The notes beneath the pieces were generated by a model. It was not told the origin of the DNA and did not search any database. It was given only the letters and a program-made list of their open reading frames with translations. A stretch of DNA of 43,618 nt from Caulobacteraceae bacterium (GTDB lineage: Bacteria; Pseudomonadota; Alphaproteobacteria; Caulobacterales; Caulobacteraceae), in the NCBI GenBank assembly GCA_027487945.1, contig JAIYCQ010000050.1:1-43618 (forward strand), given 5' to 3'. A program made the position numbers and the translations under genes. Shown here piece after piece: positions 17,209 through 28,397 of this stretch. Every line of letters begins with the position of its first letter. Within the stretch, counting starts at the first letter, position 1.

Positions 17209-20037
17209 ATGGTCGCACGTCTCCGCCCCACCCGCCTTGAACATGTCGTCGACGGTCACGCGCTGCGGGCCCGGCTGACCGCCGCCGCCCACGACGCGGT
17301 CGGCAACGAGCCGGAACAGCGCCGGCTGGCGCTGGAGGTGCTCAAGGCTGCCCTGTTCCGCGGCCGGATGATCGCCAAGGAGCGGCTGGAGAACGGGGCC
17401 GGCGGGCTTGAGACAGCCCGTCTGCTGTGCGGCGTCACCGACGAGGTGATCACCGCCCTCTACGACTTCACCACCGTCCACCTGTTCCGGGCCCGCAACC
17501 CGACCGAGGGCGAGCGGCTCTGCCTGCTGGCCGTGGGCGGCTACGGGCGGGGGGTGCTGTCACCCTTCTCCGACATCGATCTGCTGTTCCTGCGCCCCTA
17601 CAAACAGACCGCCCATGCCGAGAGCGTCATAGAGTTCATGCTCTATGCGCTGTGGGATCTGGGCTTCAAGGTCGGCCACGCCTCCCGCACGGTCGAGGAG
17701 TGCGTGCGGCTGTCGCGTGAGGACTTCACCATCCGCACCTCGCTGCTGGAGGCCCGCAAGCTGACCGGCGACGACGCCCTCGCCGCCGACCTCAAGAAGC
17801 GGTTCCGCAACGACGTGGTCAAGGCTACCGGCGCGGAGTTCGTCGCCGCCAAGCTTAAGGAGCGGGACGACCGTCACGGCCGCGCCGACGCCAGCCGCTA
17901 CATGGTCGAGCCCAACGTCAAGGAGGGCAAGGGCGGCCTGCGCGACCTGCACAGCCTGATGTGGATCGCCCAGTACCTGCATCCGGTGGAGAAGCCGGAG
18001 GATGTCTTCACCCTCGGCTATTTCGACCGGCGCGAGGTGCGCGCCTTTGTCCGCGCCTTCGACTTCCTGCACGCCGTCCGGGCACATCTGCACTTCGCCA
18101 CCGGCCGGCCCGAGGAGCGGCTGACCTTCGACCTGCAGCCGGAGATCGCCCGCCGCATGGGTTACGGCGACCGCGCCGACAATCCGGCCGTCGAGCGCTT
18201 CATGCGGCGCTATTTCCTCATCGCGCGTGAGGTCGGGTCGCTGACGCGAACCTTCTCGGCCAAGCTCGAAACCGAGCATGTGAAGGCGCGGCCCAAGGGT
18301 CTGTCACGCTTCCTGCCCGGCCAGGGCGGCCCCAAGCGCAAGCCGCTGGACGTCCCGGGCTTCGTCGAGGAGGGCGGGCGGCTGAACATCGACGGGCCGC
18401 AGATCTTCGACAAGGATCCGGTCGACCTGATCCGCATCTTCCGCATCGCAGACCAGCGCAATCTCGACCTGCACCCGGACGCCTTCACGGCGGTGACGCG
18501 GAGTCTGGCGCTGATCACGCCCAAGGTGCGGCGCGATCCCGAGGCGGCGAAAGCCTTCCTGGACGTTCTGGCCCGCGGCAAGCGGACCTACCGCACCCTG
18601 ACGCTGATGAACGAGAGCGGCGTCCTGGGCCGTTACCTGCCGGAGTTCGGCCGGATCGTCGCCCAGATGCAGTTCAACATGTACCACTCCTACACCGTCG
18701 ACGAGCACACGTTGCGGGCGGTGGGGGTGATCGCCGACATCGCCGACGGCCGGCTGGCCGAGGATCACCCGCTGTCGGTGTCGATCATGCCGCTGATCGA
18801 CGACCGCGAGGCGCTGTTCCTCGCCATGCTGCTCCACGACACCGGCAAGGGCGGCGTCGGCGGCCAGGAGAAGGCCGGCGCCCGGGCGGCGCGATCCGCC
18901 TGCGAGCGGCTCGGCGTCGAGCGGGGCAAGATCGAGCTCATCGCCTGGCTGGTCGAGCATCATCTGGTGATGAGCGACTACGCCCAGAAGCGGGACGTCA
19001 CCGACCCGGCCACGGTGGCCGCCTTCGCGGGCATCGTCGAGAACCCCGAGCGGCTCCGCCTTTTGCTGGTGCTGACCGTGGCCGACATCCGCGCCGTGGG
19101 CCCCGGTGTCTGGAACGGCTGGAAGGGCCAGCTGATGCGCGAGCTCTACGCCTCGACCGAAGCGGTGTTCCGCGGCGGCCGCGGCTCCGACCCCGCCGCC
19201 AGCGCCCGCCGGCACCAGAACGCCGTCGCCGCCGAGGCCCGCAAGGTCCTGGTCGAGCGGGATCCGGTCTCCAAGGGCTGGGCCGCCTCGATGGAGGACG
19301 CCTATTTCACGGCCTTCGGCGCCGACGAACTGGCCGCGCACGCCGAGCTGGCGCGCCGGGCCCAGATGCAGGGCGGGGCTGCGGCGGAAACCCGCGTCCG
19401 GCCCGATCGCAACGCCGCCGAGATCGTCGTCGCCGCCAAGGACCGGCGCGGTCTGTTCGCTGACCTTGCCCTGGCCATCTCCGGTCTGGGCGGCAACGTG
19501 GTCGGGGCGCGGGTCTTCACCTCCGCCCAGGGCCAGGCGCTCGACGTCTTCCACGTCCAGGACATCACCGGGGCCCCGATCGGCGCCGACAATCCCCGCA
19601 TCCTGCGCCGGCTGGCCGACGCCCTGGAGGCGGCCGGCAAGGGCGAGCCCCCGACCTTCGAGCCGCGCAAGCCGCAGGAACTGGGCCGCGCCGCCGCCTT
19701 CTCGATCACCCCGACGGTGATGCTGGACAATGACGCCTCCGAGGACGCCACCGTGGTCGAGGCCTCGGGCCGCGACCGGCCCGGCCTTCTGGAGGCGCTC
19801 GCCCGCGCCGTGGCCGACGCCGGCCTGTCCATCGTCAGCGCCCACATCGACGGCTATGGCGAGCGGGCCGTCGACGCCTTCTACGTCCAGACGCCCGGCG
19901 GCGGGAAGCTGACCGACAGCCGTGCGGCCATCGCCCTGAAGGCGGCCCTGATGGAGGTGCTGGACGAGGACGACGCCGGCCCCGCGCGTGGCGGCCGACC
20001 GCGGCTGGAACGGGCGCGGGCCAGTGTGGCGCGGTGA
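17209..20037 (+). CDS. glnD: [Protein-PII] uridylyltransferase / uridylyl-removing enzyme
   Basis: Bifunctional nitrogen sensor that uridylylates PII proteins when glutamine is low and removes UMP when glutamine is high. The 942 residues hold the full set of domains: a nucleotidyltransferase motif GGYGRG (110-115) with S-D122-I-D124, the GlnD PII-UTase region, an HD hydrolase domain with His543-Asp544 (LLHDTGKGG), and two C-terminal ACT domains starting near 737 and 847 that bind glutamine. The start ATG has AGGG 5 bases upstream. The gap to murJ is 104 bp and holds a separate promoter. Confidence 0.97.
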   Translation: MVARLRPTRLEHVVDGHALRARLTAAAHDAVGNEPEQRRLALEVLKAALFRGRMIAKERLENGAGGLETARLLCGVTDEVITALYDFTTVHLFRARNPTEGERLCLLAVGGYGRGVLSPFSDIDLLFLRPYKQTAHAESVIEFMLYALWDLGFKVGHASRTVEECVRLSREDFTIRTSLLEARKLTGDDALAADLKKRFRNDVVKATGAEFVAAKLKERDDRHGRADASRYMVEPNVKEGKGGLRDLHSLMWIAQYLHPVEKPEDVFTLGYFDRREVRAFVRAFDFLHAVRAHLHFATGRPEERLTFDLQPEIARRMGYGDRADNPAVERFMRRYFLIAREVGSLTRTFSAKLETEHVKARPKGLSRFLPGQGGPKRKPLDVPGFVEEGGRLNIDGPQIFDKDPVDLIRIFRIADQRNLDLHPDAFTAVTRSLALITPKVRRDPEAAKAFLDVLARGKRTYRTLTLMNESGVLGRYLPEFGRIVAQMQFNMYHSYTVDEHTLRAVGVIADIADGRLAEDHPLSVSIMPLIDDREALFLAMLLHDTGKGGVGGQEKAGARAARSACERLGVERGKIELIAWLVEHHLVMSDYAQKRDVTDPATVAAFAGIVENPERLRLLLVLTVADIRAVGPGVWNGWKGQLMRELYASTEAVFRGGRGSDPAASARRHQNAVAAEARKVLVERDPVSKGWAASMEDAYFTAFGADELAAHAELARRAQMQGGAAAETRVRPDRNAAEIVVAAKDRRGLFADLALAISGLGGNVVGARVFTSAQGQALDVFHVQDITGAPIGADNPRILRRLADALEAAGKGEPPTFEPRKPQELGRAAAFSITPTVMLDNDASEDATVVEASGRDRPGLLEALARAVADAGLSIVSAHIDGYGERAVDAFYVQTPGGGKLTDSRAAIALKAALMEVLDEDDAGPARGGRPRLERARASVAR

Positions 20038-20106
20038 CCGACCGACCCCTCCGACCGGGCGAGGAGGAGGATCGATGCAGAGGCCGTCCTCTTTCGCCCG
20101 CCCGTC

Positions 20107-20135
20107 TTGACCGTCTCCCGACCCCGGCGCACTAA
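20107..20135 (+). promoter_or_regulatory. Promoter of murJ (apparently leaderless)
   Basis: TTGACC and CACTAA are separated by 17 bp, a good housekeeping-type promoter for this group. The -10 element ends 6 bases before the GTG at 20142, so transcription would begin at or next to the start codon. Confidence 0.55.
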
Positions 20136-20141
20136 CGCGTC

Positions 20142-21785
20142 GTGAGCGCCAAGCAGCCGTCCAGACCCGTGAAGACTCCGAAGGGCGGCCTCATCCGCTC
20201 GTCGATGGTGTTCTCCAGCCTGACTCTGGTCAGCCGGTTCATGGGGCTGGCGCGGGACCTGTTCATCACCGCCCGGCTCGGGGCCAGCGCCACCCCGGCC
20301 GCCGACGCCTTCAACACCGCCCAGTCCTTCCCCAACCTGTTCCGGCGCATCTTCGCCGAGGGCGCCTTCACCGCCGCCTTCGTGCCGGCCTATTCGAAGG
20401 TGCTGGCGCAGGAGGGACAGGAGGCCGCCGACAGGCTGGCGACCGACGCGCTCGCGACCCTCGCTGCGGCGACCCTCGTACTGACCGTCGCCTTCCAGCT
20501 GGCCATGCCGTGGCTGATGATGGTCATCAATCCGGGCTTCATCGACCAGCCCGAGAAGTTCAAGCTGGCGGTGGTGCTGACGCAGATCAGCATGCCCTAC
20601 CTGCCGTGCATGGCGATCGTGGCGCTGTTGTCGGGGGTCCTGAACGCGGGCGGCCGGTTCGCCCTGTCGGCGGCGGCACCGACCCTGCTGAACGCCGGCA
20701 TCCTGATCGCGGTGATCCCGCCCAACAGCGCCATCGACTCGGCCTATGCCGCGACCTGGGGCGTGTTCGGGGCGGGCATAGCCCAGGCCGGCCTGCTGTG
20801 GTGGGGCGTCTGGCGCGTCGGGGCGAAGATCCGGCCGACCCTGCCCCGGCTGACGCCCGAAATCCGCGCCCTGATCGCCACCGCCATCCCCGGGGCCATC
20901 GCCGCCAGCGTCACCCAGATCAACATCTTCATCTCCGGCATCATCGCCAGCCAGGTGAACGGCGCCCGCACCTGGCTGTCGGTCGCCGACCGCTTCTACC
21001 AGTTGCCGCTCGGCCTGGTGGGCGTCGCCATCGGGGTGGCCCTGCTGCCGACCCTGTCCCGGGCCATCAGCCTGGACGACAAGGCCGAGGCCCAGCGCAC
21101 CACCGACCAGGCCATCGTCTTCGCCATGGCCTTGACCCTTCCGGCGGCGGCGGCCCTGCTGGCCATCCCGCACTATCTGATCGACGGCCTGTTCCAGCGT
21201 GGCGAGTTCACCGCCTTCGACGCCCAGGAGACGGCCAAGGCCCTGTTCCACTATGGCTGGGGCACCCCGGCCTTCGTGCTGGCGCGGGTGCTGTCGCCGG
21301 TGTTCTTCGCCCGGGCCGATACGAAGGCGCCGATGCGGTTCGCCATCATCTCGATGACGGTCAACATCGTGCTGGGCATCCTGCTCTTCCAGATCATCGG
21401 CTTCGAGGGCATCGCGGCGGCGACGGCCTTCGCCTCCTGGCTCAACGTCGCCCAGATGGTCTGGACCCTGCGCAAGCGGGGCGACTGGACGCCGTCGCCG
21501 GTCGCTGCTGGCAAGCTGGTGCGCATCCTTCTGGCCAGCACCGCCATGGGTCTCGCCCTCTTCGCCGCCCAGTTCCACCGCGCCGAGCTCGAGGGCCTGC
21601 TCGGCGGCTTCCGCCTGCCGGGGCTGGGGGCCAAGGAGATCGTCGTCCTGCTGCTCTGCCTGGCCGGCGCCGCCCTCTATCCGCCGCTGCTGCTGGCCTC
21701 CGGCGGGGTGACGATCCCCGAGGTCAAGGCCGCCCTGCGCCGCCGCCCCGGGGTGACCGCGCCGCCGCCGGCCGACGTCCTCTAG
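20142..21785 (+). CDS. murJ: Lipid II flippase MurJ (MviN)
   Basis: Polytopic inner-membrane protein of the MOP superfamily that moves lipid II across the membrane for peptidoglycan synthesis. The 547-residue product begins with the family signature SSMVFSSLTLVSRFMGLARDL, followed by PNLFRRIFAEGAFTAAFVP and about 14 hydrophobic segments. The start chosen is GTG at 20142: there is no Shine-Dalgarno sequence, but a promoter ends 6 bases upstream, which fits leaderless translation. A start at the ATG 18 codons downstream would remove basic residues before the first helix and is less likely. Confidence 0.95.
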   Translation: MSAKQPSRPVKTPKGGLIRSSMVFSSLTLVSRFMGLARDLFITARLGASATPAADAFNTAQSFPNLFRRIFAEGAFTAAFVPAYSKVLAQEGQEAADRLATDALATLAAATLVLTVAFQLAMPWLMMVINPGFIDQPEKFKLAVVLTQISMPYLPCMAIVALLSGVLNAGGRFALSAAAPTLLNAGILIAVIPPNSAIDSAYAATWGVFGAGIAQAGLLWWGVWRVGAKIRPTLPRLTPEIRALIATAIPGAIAASVTQINIFISGIIASQVNGARTWLSVADRFYQLPLGLVGVAIGVALLPTLSRAISLDDKAEAQRTTDQAIVFAMALTLPAAAALLAIPHYLIDGLFQRGEFTAFDAQETAKALFHYGWGTPAFVLARVLSPVFFARADTKAPMRFAIISMTVNIVLGILLFQIIGFEGIAAATAFASWLNVAQMVWTLRKRGDWTPSPVAAGKLVRILLASTAMGLALFAAQFHRAELEGLLGGFRLPGLGAKEIVVLLLCLAGAALYPPLLLASGGVTIPEVKAALRRRPGVTAPPPADVL

Positions 21786-21947
21786 GGCGGGCAAGGCTTG
21801 TCCTGATCCCGGCGGCGCCGTATCGAGCCTGCATGGTCTTGCTGGCTCCCCTGACGCGCCGATGGCGCGGCGCCTGACGCCGACCCGCAACGCTGCGCGG
21901 TGGTCCCTGCCGCGCCTGTACGACCCGCATTCCGAAAAGACCGATCC

Positions 21948-22982
21948 ATGACCGACCAACCTCCCGCCCCCTACGCCGGTCCCGTCCGCGTGCTGTCGGG
22001 CGTCCAGCCGTCGGGCGCCCTGCACCTGGGCAACTACCTGGGCGCCCTGGTGAAGTTCGCCCGTCTGCAGCACGAGATGGACACCTTCATCTTCGTCGCC
22101 GATCTGCACGCCATCACCGTCTGGCAGGACCCGGCCCTGCTGGCGAACCAGACGCGTGAGATCGCCGCCGCCTACCTGGCCTCGGGCCTCGATCCGGCCA
22201 AGGCGACCATCTTCCCGCAGTCGGCGGTGCGCGAGCACGCCGAGCTGGCCTGGATCTTCAACTGCGTCGCCCGCCTCGGCTGGCTCGACCGGATGACCCA
22301 GTTCAAGGAGAAGAGCGGCAAGCACAAGGAGCGCAGCTCGGTCGGCCTCTACACCTACCCGGTGCTGCAGGCGGCCGACATCCTGGTCTACAAGGCCACC
22401 CACGTGCCGGTCGGCGAGGACCAGAAGCAGCATCTTGAGCTGACCCGCGACATCGCCGGCAAGTTCAACCACGACTTCGACCGGCCGGGCTTCTTCCCGC
22501 TGCCCGATCCGCTGATCCAGGGCCCGGGCGCGCGGATCATGAGCCTGCGCGACGGGACGGCGAAGATGAGCAAGTCCGACCCTTCGGACAACTCGCGCAT
22601 CAACCTGACCGACGACTCCGACGCCATCGCCCAGAAGATCCGCAAGGCCAAGACCGACCCCGAGCCGCTGCCGGAAGCGCTGGAGGACCTCGCCGCCCGG
22701 CCGGAAGCTGACAACCTGGTCGGCATCTACGGGGCGCTCGCCGAGATGACCAAGGCCCAGGTGATCGCCGAGTTCGGCGGCAAGGGCTTCGGCACCTTCA
22801 AACCGGCTCTGGCCGACCTGGCGGTGGCCAAGCTCGGCCCCGTGGGCGAGGCCATGCGCCGCTTCCTGGCCGACCCGGCCGAGATCGACCGCATCCTGGC
22901 CGCCGGCGCCGAGAAGGCCCGGGAAGCCGCCGCGCCGACGGTGGCTGAAGTGCGCGAGATCGTCGGGTTTTGGAAGGGCTGA
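21948..22982 (+). CDS. trpS: Tryptophanyl-tRNA synthetase
   Basis: Class I aminoacyl-tRNA synthetase that charges tRNA-Trp. The 344-residue protein has the HIGH-type motif within [12 protein letters not shown] (HLGN at 26-29) and KMSKS at 206-210. The frame is open upstream to 21900, but ATG 21948 gives the family N-terminus. The 162-bp gap before it contains nothing else I recognise. It converges with the globin gene across a REPIN-like element. Confidence 0.97.
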   Translation: MTDQPPAPYAGPVRVLSGVQPSGALHLGNYLGALVKFARLQHEMDTFIFVADLHAITVWQDPALLANQTREIAAAYLASGLDPAKATIFPQSAVREHAELAWIFNCVARLGWLDRMTQFKEKSGKHKERSSVGLYTYPVLQAADILVYKATHVPVGEDQKQHLELTRDIAGKFNHDFDRPGFFPLPDPLIQGPGARIMSLRDGTAKMSKSDPSDNSRINLTDDSDAIAQKIRKAKTDPEPLPEALEDLAARPEADNLVGIYGALAEMTKAQVIAEFGGKGFGTFKPALADLAVAKLGPVGEAMRRFLADPAEIDRILAAGAEKAREAAAPTVAEVREIVGFWKG

Positions 22983-23035
22983 CGGTTAGGCGGCAGGGCC
23001 CGTCGCCGGCGATGAACGCTGCCGGACCGTGCGGC

Positions 23036-23130
23036 CTTCGAGACGCCGCTGCGCGGCTGCCCAGGATGACGTGTCGGGGCGCTATTCTTCTACGTCATGC
23101 GGAGCGGCGCTCGGAGCGCGCGTTTCGAAG
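23036..23130. repeat. REPIN-like inverted repeat element
   Basis: Two related arms of about 37-39 bases face each other: 23036-23072 and 23092-23130. Both have the terminal block CTTCGA(G/A)ACGC and the inner block ATGACGT, with GC-rich diverged middles, and are separated by about 19 bases. The element fills the convergent gap between trpS and the globin gene and may fold into an RNA hairpin that ends both transcripts. I infer a non-autonomous dispersed repeat; copy number elsewhere is not visible here. Confidence 0.6.
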
Positions 23131-23141
23131 CACGCCAGGCC

Positions 23142-23570
23142 TCACACCAACGCCGTCTCCGACTGGTCCGGGTGGGTGACGTACCAGTCGAGCTCGGCCA
23201 GCAGGCGGGTCCAGGCGGCGTCGATGTCCGCCGTCCAGGCCTCGCCGATCAGGTCTCTCAGCGTGTCGGCGACCGTGCCGAAGAACACCCCGAACACCTC
23301 GGGCGGCACGTCATAGCCGGCGTGGGTGACCACCTCGGTCTGGATCAGGGTGGCGGCGTACTTCCGGTCGCCGGCGAAATCGAGGATGGCCTCGATAACC
23401 CGGGCCAGCATCTCGCCGCGCACCTGTCCGCTGCGGTCGGCGACGAACAGCGGCTCCATGGCCGGATGGGCCGCGAACAGGCGGGCGTAGACGGGCGGCG
23501 TCAGGTCGTCGCAGAGCGCCGCCGCCCTTTCCAGGCTTTCGGTGATGGCCTCGGCGTCGCCGGGAATCAC
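23142..23570 (-). CDS. Single-domain globin
   Basis: A 142-residue haem-binding globin. The proximal histidine is most likely His83 (TEVVTHAGYDVPPEVFGVFF), in the F-helix context typical of bacterial globins, and Phe42 (EPLFVAD) fits the CD1 position. No FAD/NAD reductase domain follows, so it is not a full flavohaemoglobin. The start is GTG at 23570, overlapping the P450 stop in GTGA, so it is probably translated by coupling from the P450 gene. Roles could include oxygen supply to, or NO/peroxide protection of, the P450; this is inference. Confidence 0.88.
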   Translation of the reverse strand: MIPGDAEAITESLERAAALCDDLTPPVYARLFAAHPAMEPLFVADRSGQVRGEMLARVIEAILDFAGDRKYAATLIQTEVVTHAGYDVPPEVFGVFFGTVADTLRDLIGEAWTADIDAAWTRLLAELDWYVTHPDQSETALV

Positions 23571-24868
23571 GCCGGATTTTTGGACGGGATCCGCACCATC
23601 AGGCTCTCGTAGCCCTTCACGAAGGACGACGGCACCCGCTTGGGCTCGCTGACCACCTCGATGGTCGGGAAGCGCTTGAGGATCTCTTCCCAGACCACGC
23701 GCAGCTGCATCTCGGCCAGGCGGTTGCCCACGCAGCGGTGGATGCCGAAGCCGAACGACATGTGGTGGCGCGGACGCTCACGGTCGATGATGTAGGCGTC
23801 GGGGTTGTCGATGGCGGTCTCGTCGCGGTTGCCCGAGACGTACCACATGGCCACCTTGTCGCCCTTCCTGATGGTCTGGCCGCCGATCTCGAAGTCGGCG
23901 AGCGCGGTGCGGCGCATGTGGGCCAGCGGCGTCTGCCAGCGGATGGTCTCGGAGACCATGCTGGGGATCAGCGAGGGATTGGCGCGCAGCTTGTCGTACT
24001 GATCGGGGTTCTGGTTCAGGGCCAGGACGCTGCCGGTCATGGTGTTGCGGGTGGTGTCGTTGCCGCCGACGATCAGCAGGATCAGGTTCCCGAGGTACTC
24101 CATCGGGGACATGTTCTTGGTCGACTCGCCATGGGCCAGCAGCGAGATGAGGTTGTTGGCGGGCGGGGCGTTGACCCGCTCGTTCCAGAGGCCCGTGAAG
24201 TACTCCAGGCACTCCAGCAGCTCGGCGCGGCGCTGGTCCTCGGTGTCGATGATGCCCATGCCGAGCGGCGCGGTGGCGACGTCGGACCAGCGGGTCAGCT
24301 TGCGGCGGTCGTGGAAGGGGAAGTCGAACAGCGTCGCCAGCATCTGGGTGGTCAGTTCGATCGAGATGCGGTCGACCCAGTCGAAGGTCTCGCCGACGGG
24401 CAGGCTGTCCAGCAGGCCGGCGGCCCGCTCGCGGATGATCGGCTCCAGCTGCATCAGGCTGGCCGGGCTGACCACCGGGCTGACCGTCTTGCGCTGCACG
24501 TCGTGCTTGGGCGGGTCCATGGCGATGAACATCGGCAGGATGAAGTCGTCATCCATGTCGCGCAGCGTGATGCCGCCCAGGTGGGCGTCGGAACTGAACA
24601 CCTGGTGATTGGTGTCGATGGCCATGATGTCTTCGAAGCGGGTCACCGACCAGTAGGGCCCGACCTCTTCGTTGATCTCGCACCGGTGAACCGGCGCTTC
24701 CTTCCGCAGCCGTTCGAAGTAGGGCCAGTGGGTGTCGTTGATCCACAGCTCGGCGTCGGTCACGTCGATCTGCTCGATCGGCATCGAGAAGGCGCGGGCT
24801 CGCGCCGCCGCATCCCGCTCCGCCTTTTCACGCCGGGACTGGCCCAGATCAAATCCACCGTCGGCCAT
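23567..24868 (-). CDS. Cytochrome P450, CYP153-like (alkane/fatty-acid omega-hydroxylase type)
   Basis: Soluble haem monooxygenase of 433 residues. The oxygen-activation helix has GGNDTT (268-273), the K-helix ExxR is ETIR (307-310), and the haem loop is FGFGIHRCVG (372-381) with Cys379 as thiolate ligand. The overall sequence, including TPLAHMRRTAL and KVAMWYVSGNRDE, resembles CYP153 enzymes, which hydroxylate terminal carbons of alkanes, alcohols or fatty acids. The start ATG 24868 is preceded by AGGGAGG; the frame upstream to 25075 is not supported. CYP153 needs ferredoxin and ferredoxin reductase, but neither is encoded nearby. The preceding dnaJ has a strong terminator, so the P450 needs its own promoter within 24869-24939. 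Confidence 0.95.
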   Translation of the reverse strand: MADGGFDLGQSRREKAERDAAARARAFSMPIEQIDVTDAELWINDTHWPYFERLRKEAPVHRCEINEEVGPYWSVTRFEDIMAIDTNHQVFSSDAHLGGITLRDMDDDFILPMFIAMDPPKHDVQRKTVSPVVSPASLMQLEPIIRERAAGLLDSLPVGETFDWVDRISIELTTQMLATLFDFPFHDRRKLTRWSDVATAPLGMGIIDTEDQRRAELLECLEYFTGLWNERVNAPPANNLISLLAHGESTKNMSPMEYLGNLILLIVGGNDTTRNTMTGSVLALNQNPDQYDKLRANPSLIPSMVSETIRWQTPLAHMRRTALADFEIGGQTIRKGDKVAMWYVSGNRDETAIDNPDAYIIDRERPRHHMSFGFGIHRCVGNRLAEMQLRVVWEEILKRFPTIEVVSEPKRVPSSFVKGYESLMVRIPSKNPA

Positions 24869-24939
24869 GGCGACCTCCCTCATCTTGTCATTGTTAACAT
24901 CAGGCCAGAAAATGACGCCTGTGTCACGATGGGGAACGC

Positions 24940-24971
24940 AAAAAAGGCCCCGGAACCTTCGTCCGGGGCCT
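24940..24971 (-). terminator. Rho-independent terminator of dnaK-dnaJ
   Basis: On the minus strand a 10-bp perfect stem (aggccccgga / tccggggcct) with a 7-base loop is followed by a run of T residues. It lies 24 bp after the dnaJ stop and isolates the heat-shock operon from the P450-globin unit. Confidence 0.92.
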
Positions 24972-24995
24972 CCCGCTACCCGCTTCGGGTGATCA

Positions 24996-26159
24996 TCAGG
25001 CCTGGCCGGTGACGCCGTCCCAGAACTTCCTGGCCTTGCCGACGAATCCGGAGGCCTGGGGCTGCTGGGCGTCACCGCACAGATCGGCCAGTTCGCGCAG
25101 CAGTTCCTTCTGCCGGGCGCTCAGATGGGTCGGGGTTTCGACGAAGAGCTCGACGATCAGATCGCCGCGTTCGCGGGTGCGCAGCGACGGCATGCCGCGG
25201 CCCTTGAGGCGGATGGTCTTGCCGGTCTGGACGCCCTCGGGGATCTTGACCGGGATCCGGCAGGCGCCGTCGCAGTCCTCGCCGCCGGTCAGGCAGGGGG
25301 CCTCGATCTCGCCGCCGAGCGCGGCGGTGCACATGGCCACCGGCACCGTGCAGAGCAGGTCCAGACCGTCCCGCTCGAACAGATCGTGCGGGGTCACCGA
25401 CAGGAAGATGTAGAGGTCGCCGCGCGGTCCGCCGCGCTGGCCCGCGTCGCCCTCGCCGGCCAGCCGGATGCGGGCGCCGTCGTCGACCCCGGCCGGGATG
25501 CGCACCGACAGGGTGCGGTCGCGCCGCACCTGGCCGTGGCCGTGGCAGGCCTTGCAGGGGTCGAGCACCAGCTTGCCGGCGCCGCCGCAGCGCGGGCAGG
25601 TGCGTTCGATGGCGAAGAAGCCCTGGGTGGCCCGCACGCGCCCGGCGCCGCCGCAGCTGCCGCAGACCGTGGGGCTGGTGCCCGGCCTGGCGCCGGAGCC
25701 GTCGCAGGGCTCGCAGGTGATGGAGGCGGGAACGGTGATCTCGACGTCCGAGCCGGCGTAGGCCTGCTCCAGGCTGATCTCGAGGTCGTAGCGCAGGTCG
25801 CCGCCCCGGGCGGGACCGTTGCTCTGACGCCGGCGACCGCCGCCGAACATCTCGCCGAACGCGTCGCCGAACACCTCGTTGAAGATGTCGTGCACGTCGT
25901 TGAAGCCGGCGCCCTGGCCGCCTCCGCCCGCGCCGCCGCCGTTGACGCCGGCATGGCCGTAGCGGTCATAGGCCGCCCGCTTCTGGGCGTCGGACAGCAC
26001 CGAGTAGGCCTCGTTGACCTCCTTGAAGCGCGCCTCGGCCTCGGCGCAGCCGCCGTTCTGGTCGGGATGGTGCTCCATCGCCTTCTTGCGGAAGGCGATC
26101 TTGAGGGCGGCCTCGTCGCAGCCGCGCTGGACGCCGAGAATCTCGTAGTAGTCACGCAT
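24996..26159 (-). CDS. dnaJ: Chaperone DnaJ (Hsp40)
   Basis: Co-chaperone that delivers substrates to DnaK and stimulates its ATPase. The 387 residues show a J domain with HPD at 31-33, a Gly-rich linker (about 72-108), and four CxxCxGxG zinc repeats at Cys149/152, Cys166/169, Cys188/191 and Cys202/205, then the C-terminal substrate domain. That domain contains five further cysteines (270, 277, 289, 296, 300) around a short insertion [12 protein letters not shown]. No good Shine-Dalgarno precedes the ATG; an upstream small ORF ends 8 bases into dnaJ and may couple translation. Confidence 0.97.
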   Translation of the reverse strand: MRDYYEILGVQRGCDEAALKIAFRKKAMEHHPDQNGGCAEAEARFKEVNEAYSVLSDAQKRAAYDRYGHAGVNGGGAGGGGQGAGFNDVHDIFNEVFGDAFGEMFGGGRRRQSNGPARGGDLRYDLEISLEQAYAGSDVEITVPASITCEPCDGSGARPGTSPTVCGSCGGAGRVRATQGFFAIERTCPRCGGAGKLVLDPCKACHGHGQVRRDRTLSVRIPAGVDDGARIRLAGEGDAGQRGGPRGDLYIFLSVTPHDLFERDGLDLLCTVPVAMCTAALGGEIEAPCLTGGEDCDGACRIPVKIPEGVQTGKTIRLKGRGMPSLRTRERGDLIVELFVETPTHLSARQKELLRELADLCGDAQQPQASGFVGKARKFWDGVTGQA

Positions 26160-26313
26160 GGGCGGACATTCGGAAAAGCGTGTCTGGGAAAGGGGTGAGG
26201 GACCTGATCCGCACCGCGACCGGCGCAGCCCTGTCGGCGGGCAGGCCCCGGAGGGACAGGGCTTCGGCCTGCGCGAAGGCGGCGGCGAGGCGGTCCGGAC
26301 GGGTCGTGATCAT
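26152..26313 (-). CDS. Possible small ORF between dnaK and dnaJ (53 residues)
   Basis: An ORF starting [20 protein letters not shown] fills most of the 186-bp gap between dnaK and dnaJ. Its ATG at 26313 has AGGAG 8 bases upstream, about 45 of its 53 codons end in G or C, and its TGA lies 8 bases inside dnaJ. An alternative ATG at 26334 has no ribosome-binding site. I recognise no domain. The late codons (AGG, CCA, CTT, CGA) are less typical than the first two thirds. It may be a real small protein, or mainly a translational coupler for dnaJ. Confidence 0.45.
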   Translation of the reverse strand: MITTRPDRLAAAFAQAEALSLRGLPADRAAPVAVRIRSLTPFPDTLFRMSAHA

Positions 26314-26345
26314 ATCCGGGCTCCTCGCCGCCATCAGGCGTGGCG

Positions 26346-28250
<1,905 letters not shown>

Positions 28251-28397
28251 CTTGAGGTCTTTCTACTCCGTGGTTGGCGGACGGCGGCGACAAGAGCCTT
28301 GCGTGAAGCGCTCCGGTTTTTCTCTTCCGTCCCCGTTGGATCCTCTGATCGGGAATGGACCGGCTCCCGGGTCACGGAAGCCGTCGTCAAGACCGCC

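Noticed and set aside
12394..17481. Large minus-strand ORFs opposite the chemoreceptor gene and mutS
   Set aside because: Shadows of strongly supported plus-strand genes with complete domain motifs.
21786..21947. Possible RNA gene or ORF in the murJ-trpS gap
   Set aside because: Only short GC-rich repeats; no tRNA cloverleaf, no terminator and no ORF with a ribosome-binding site.
19881..22472. 863-codon minus-strand ORF opposite murJ and trpS
   Set aside because: Long open antisense frames are expected in GC-rich DNA; the Gly/Arg/Asp/Gln-rich product spans two real genes and a promoter.
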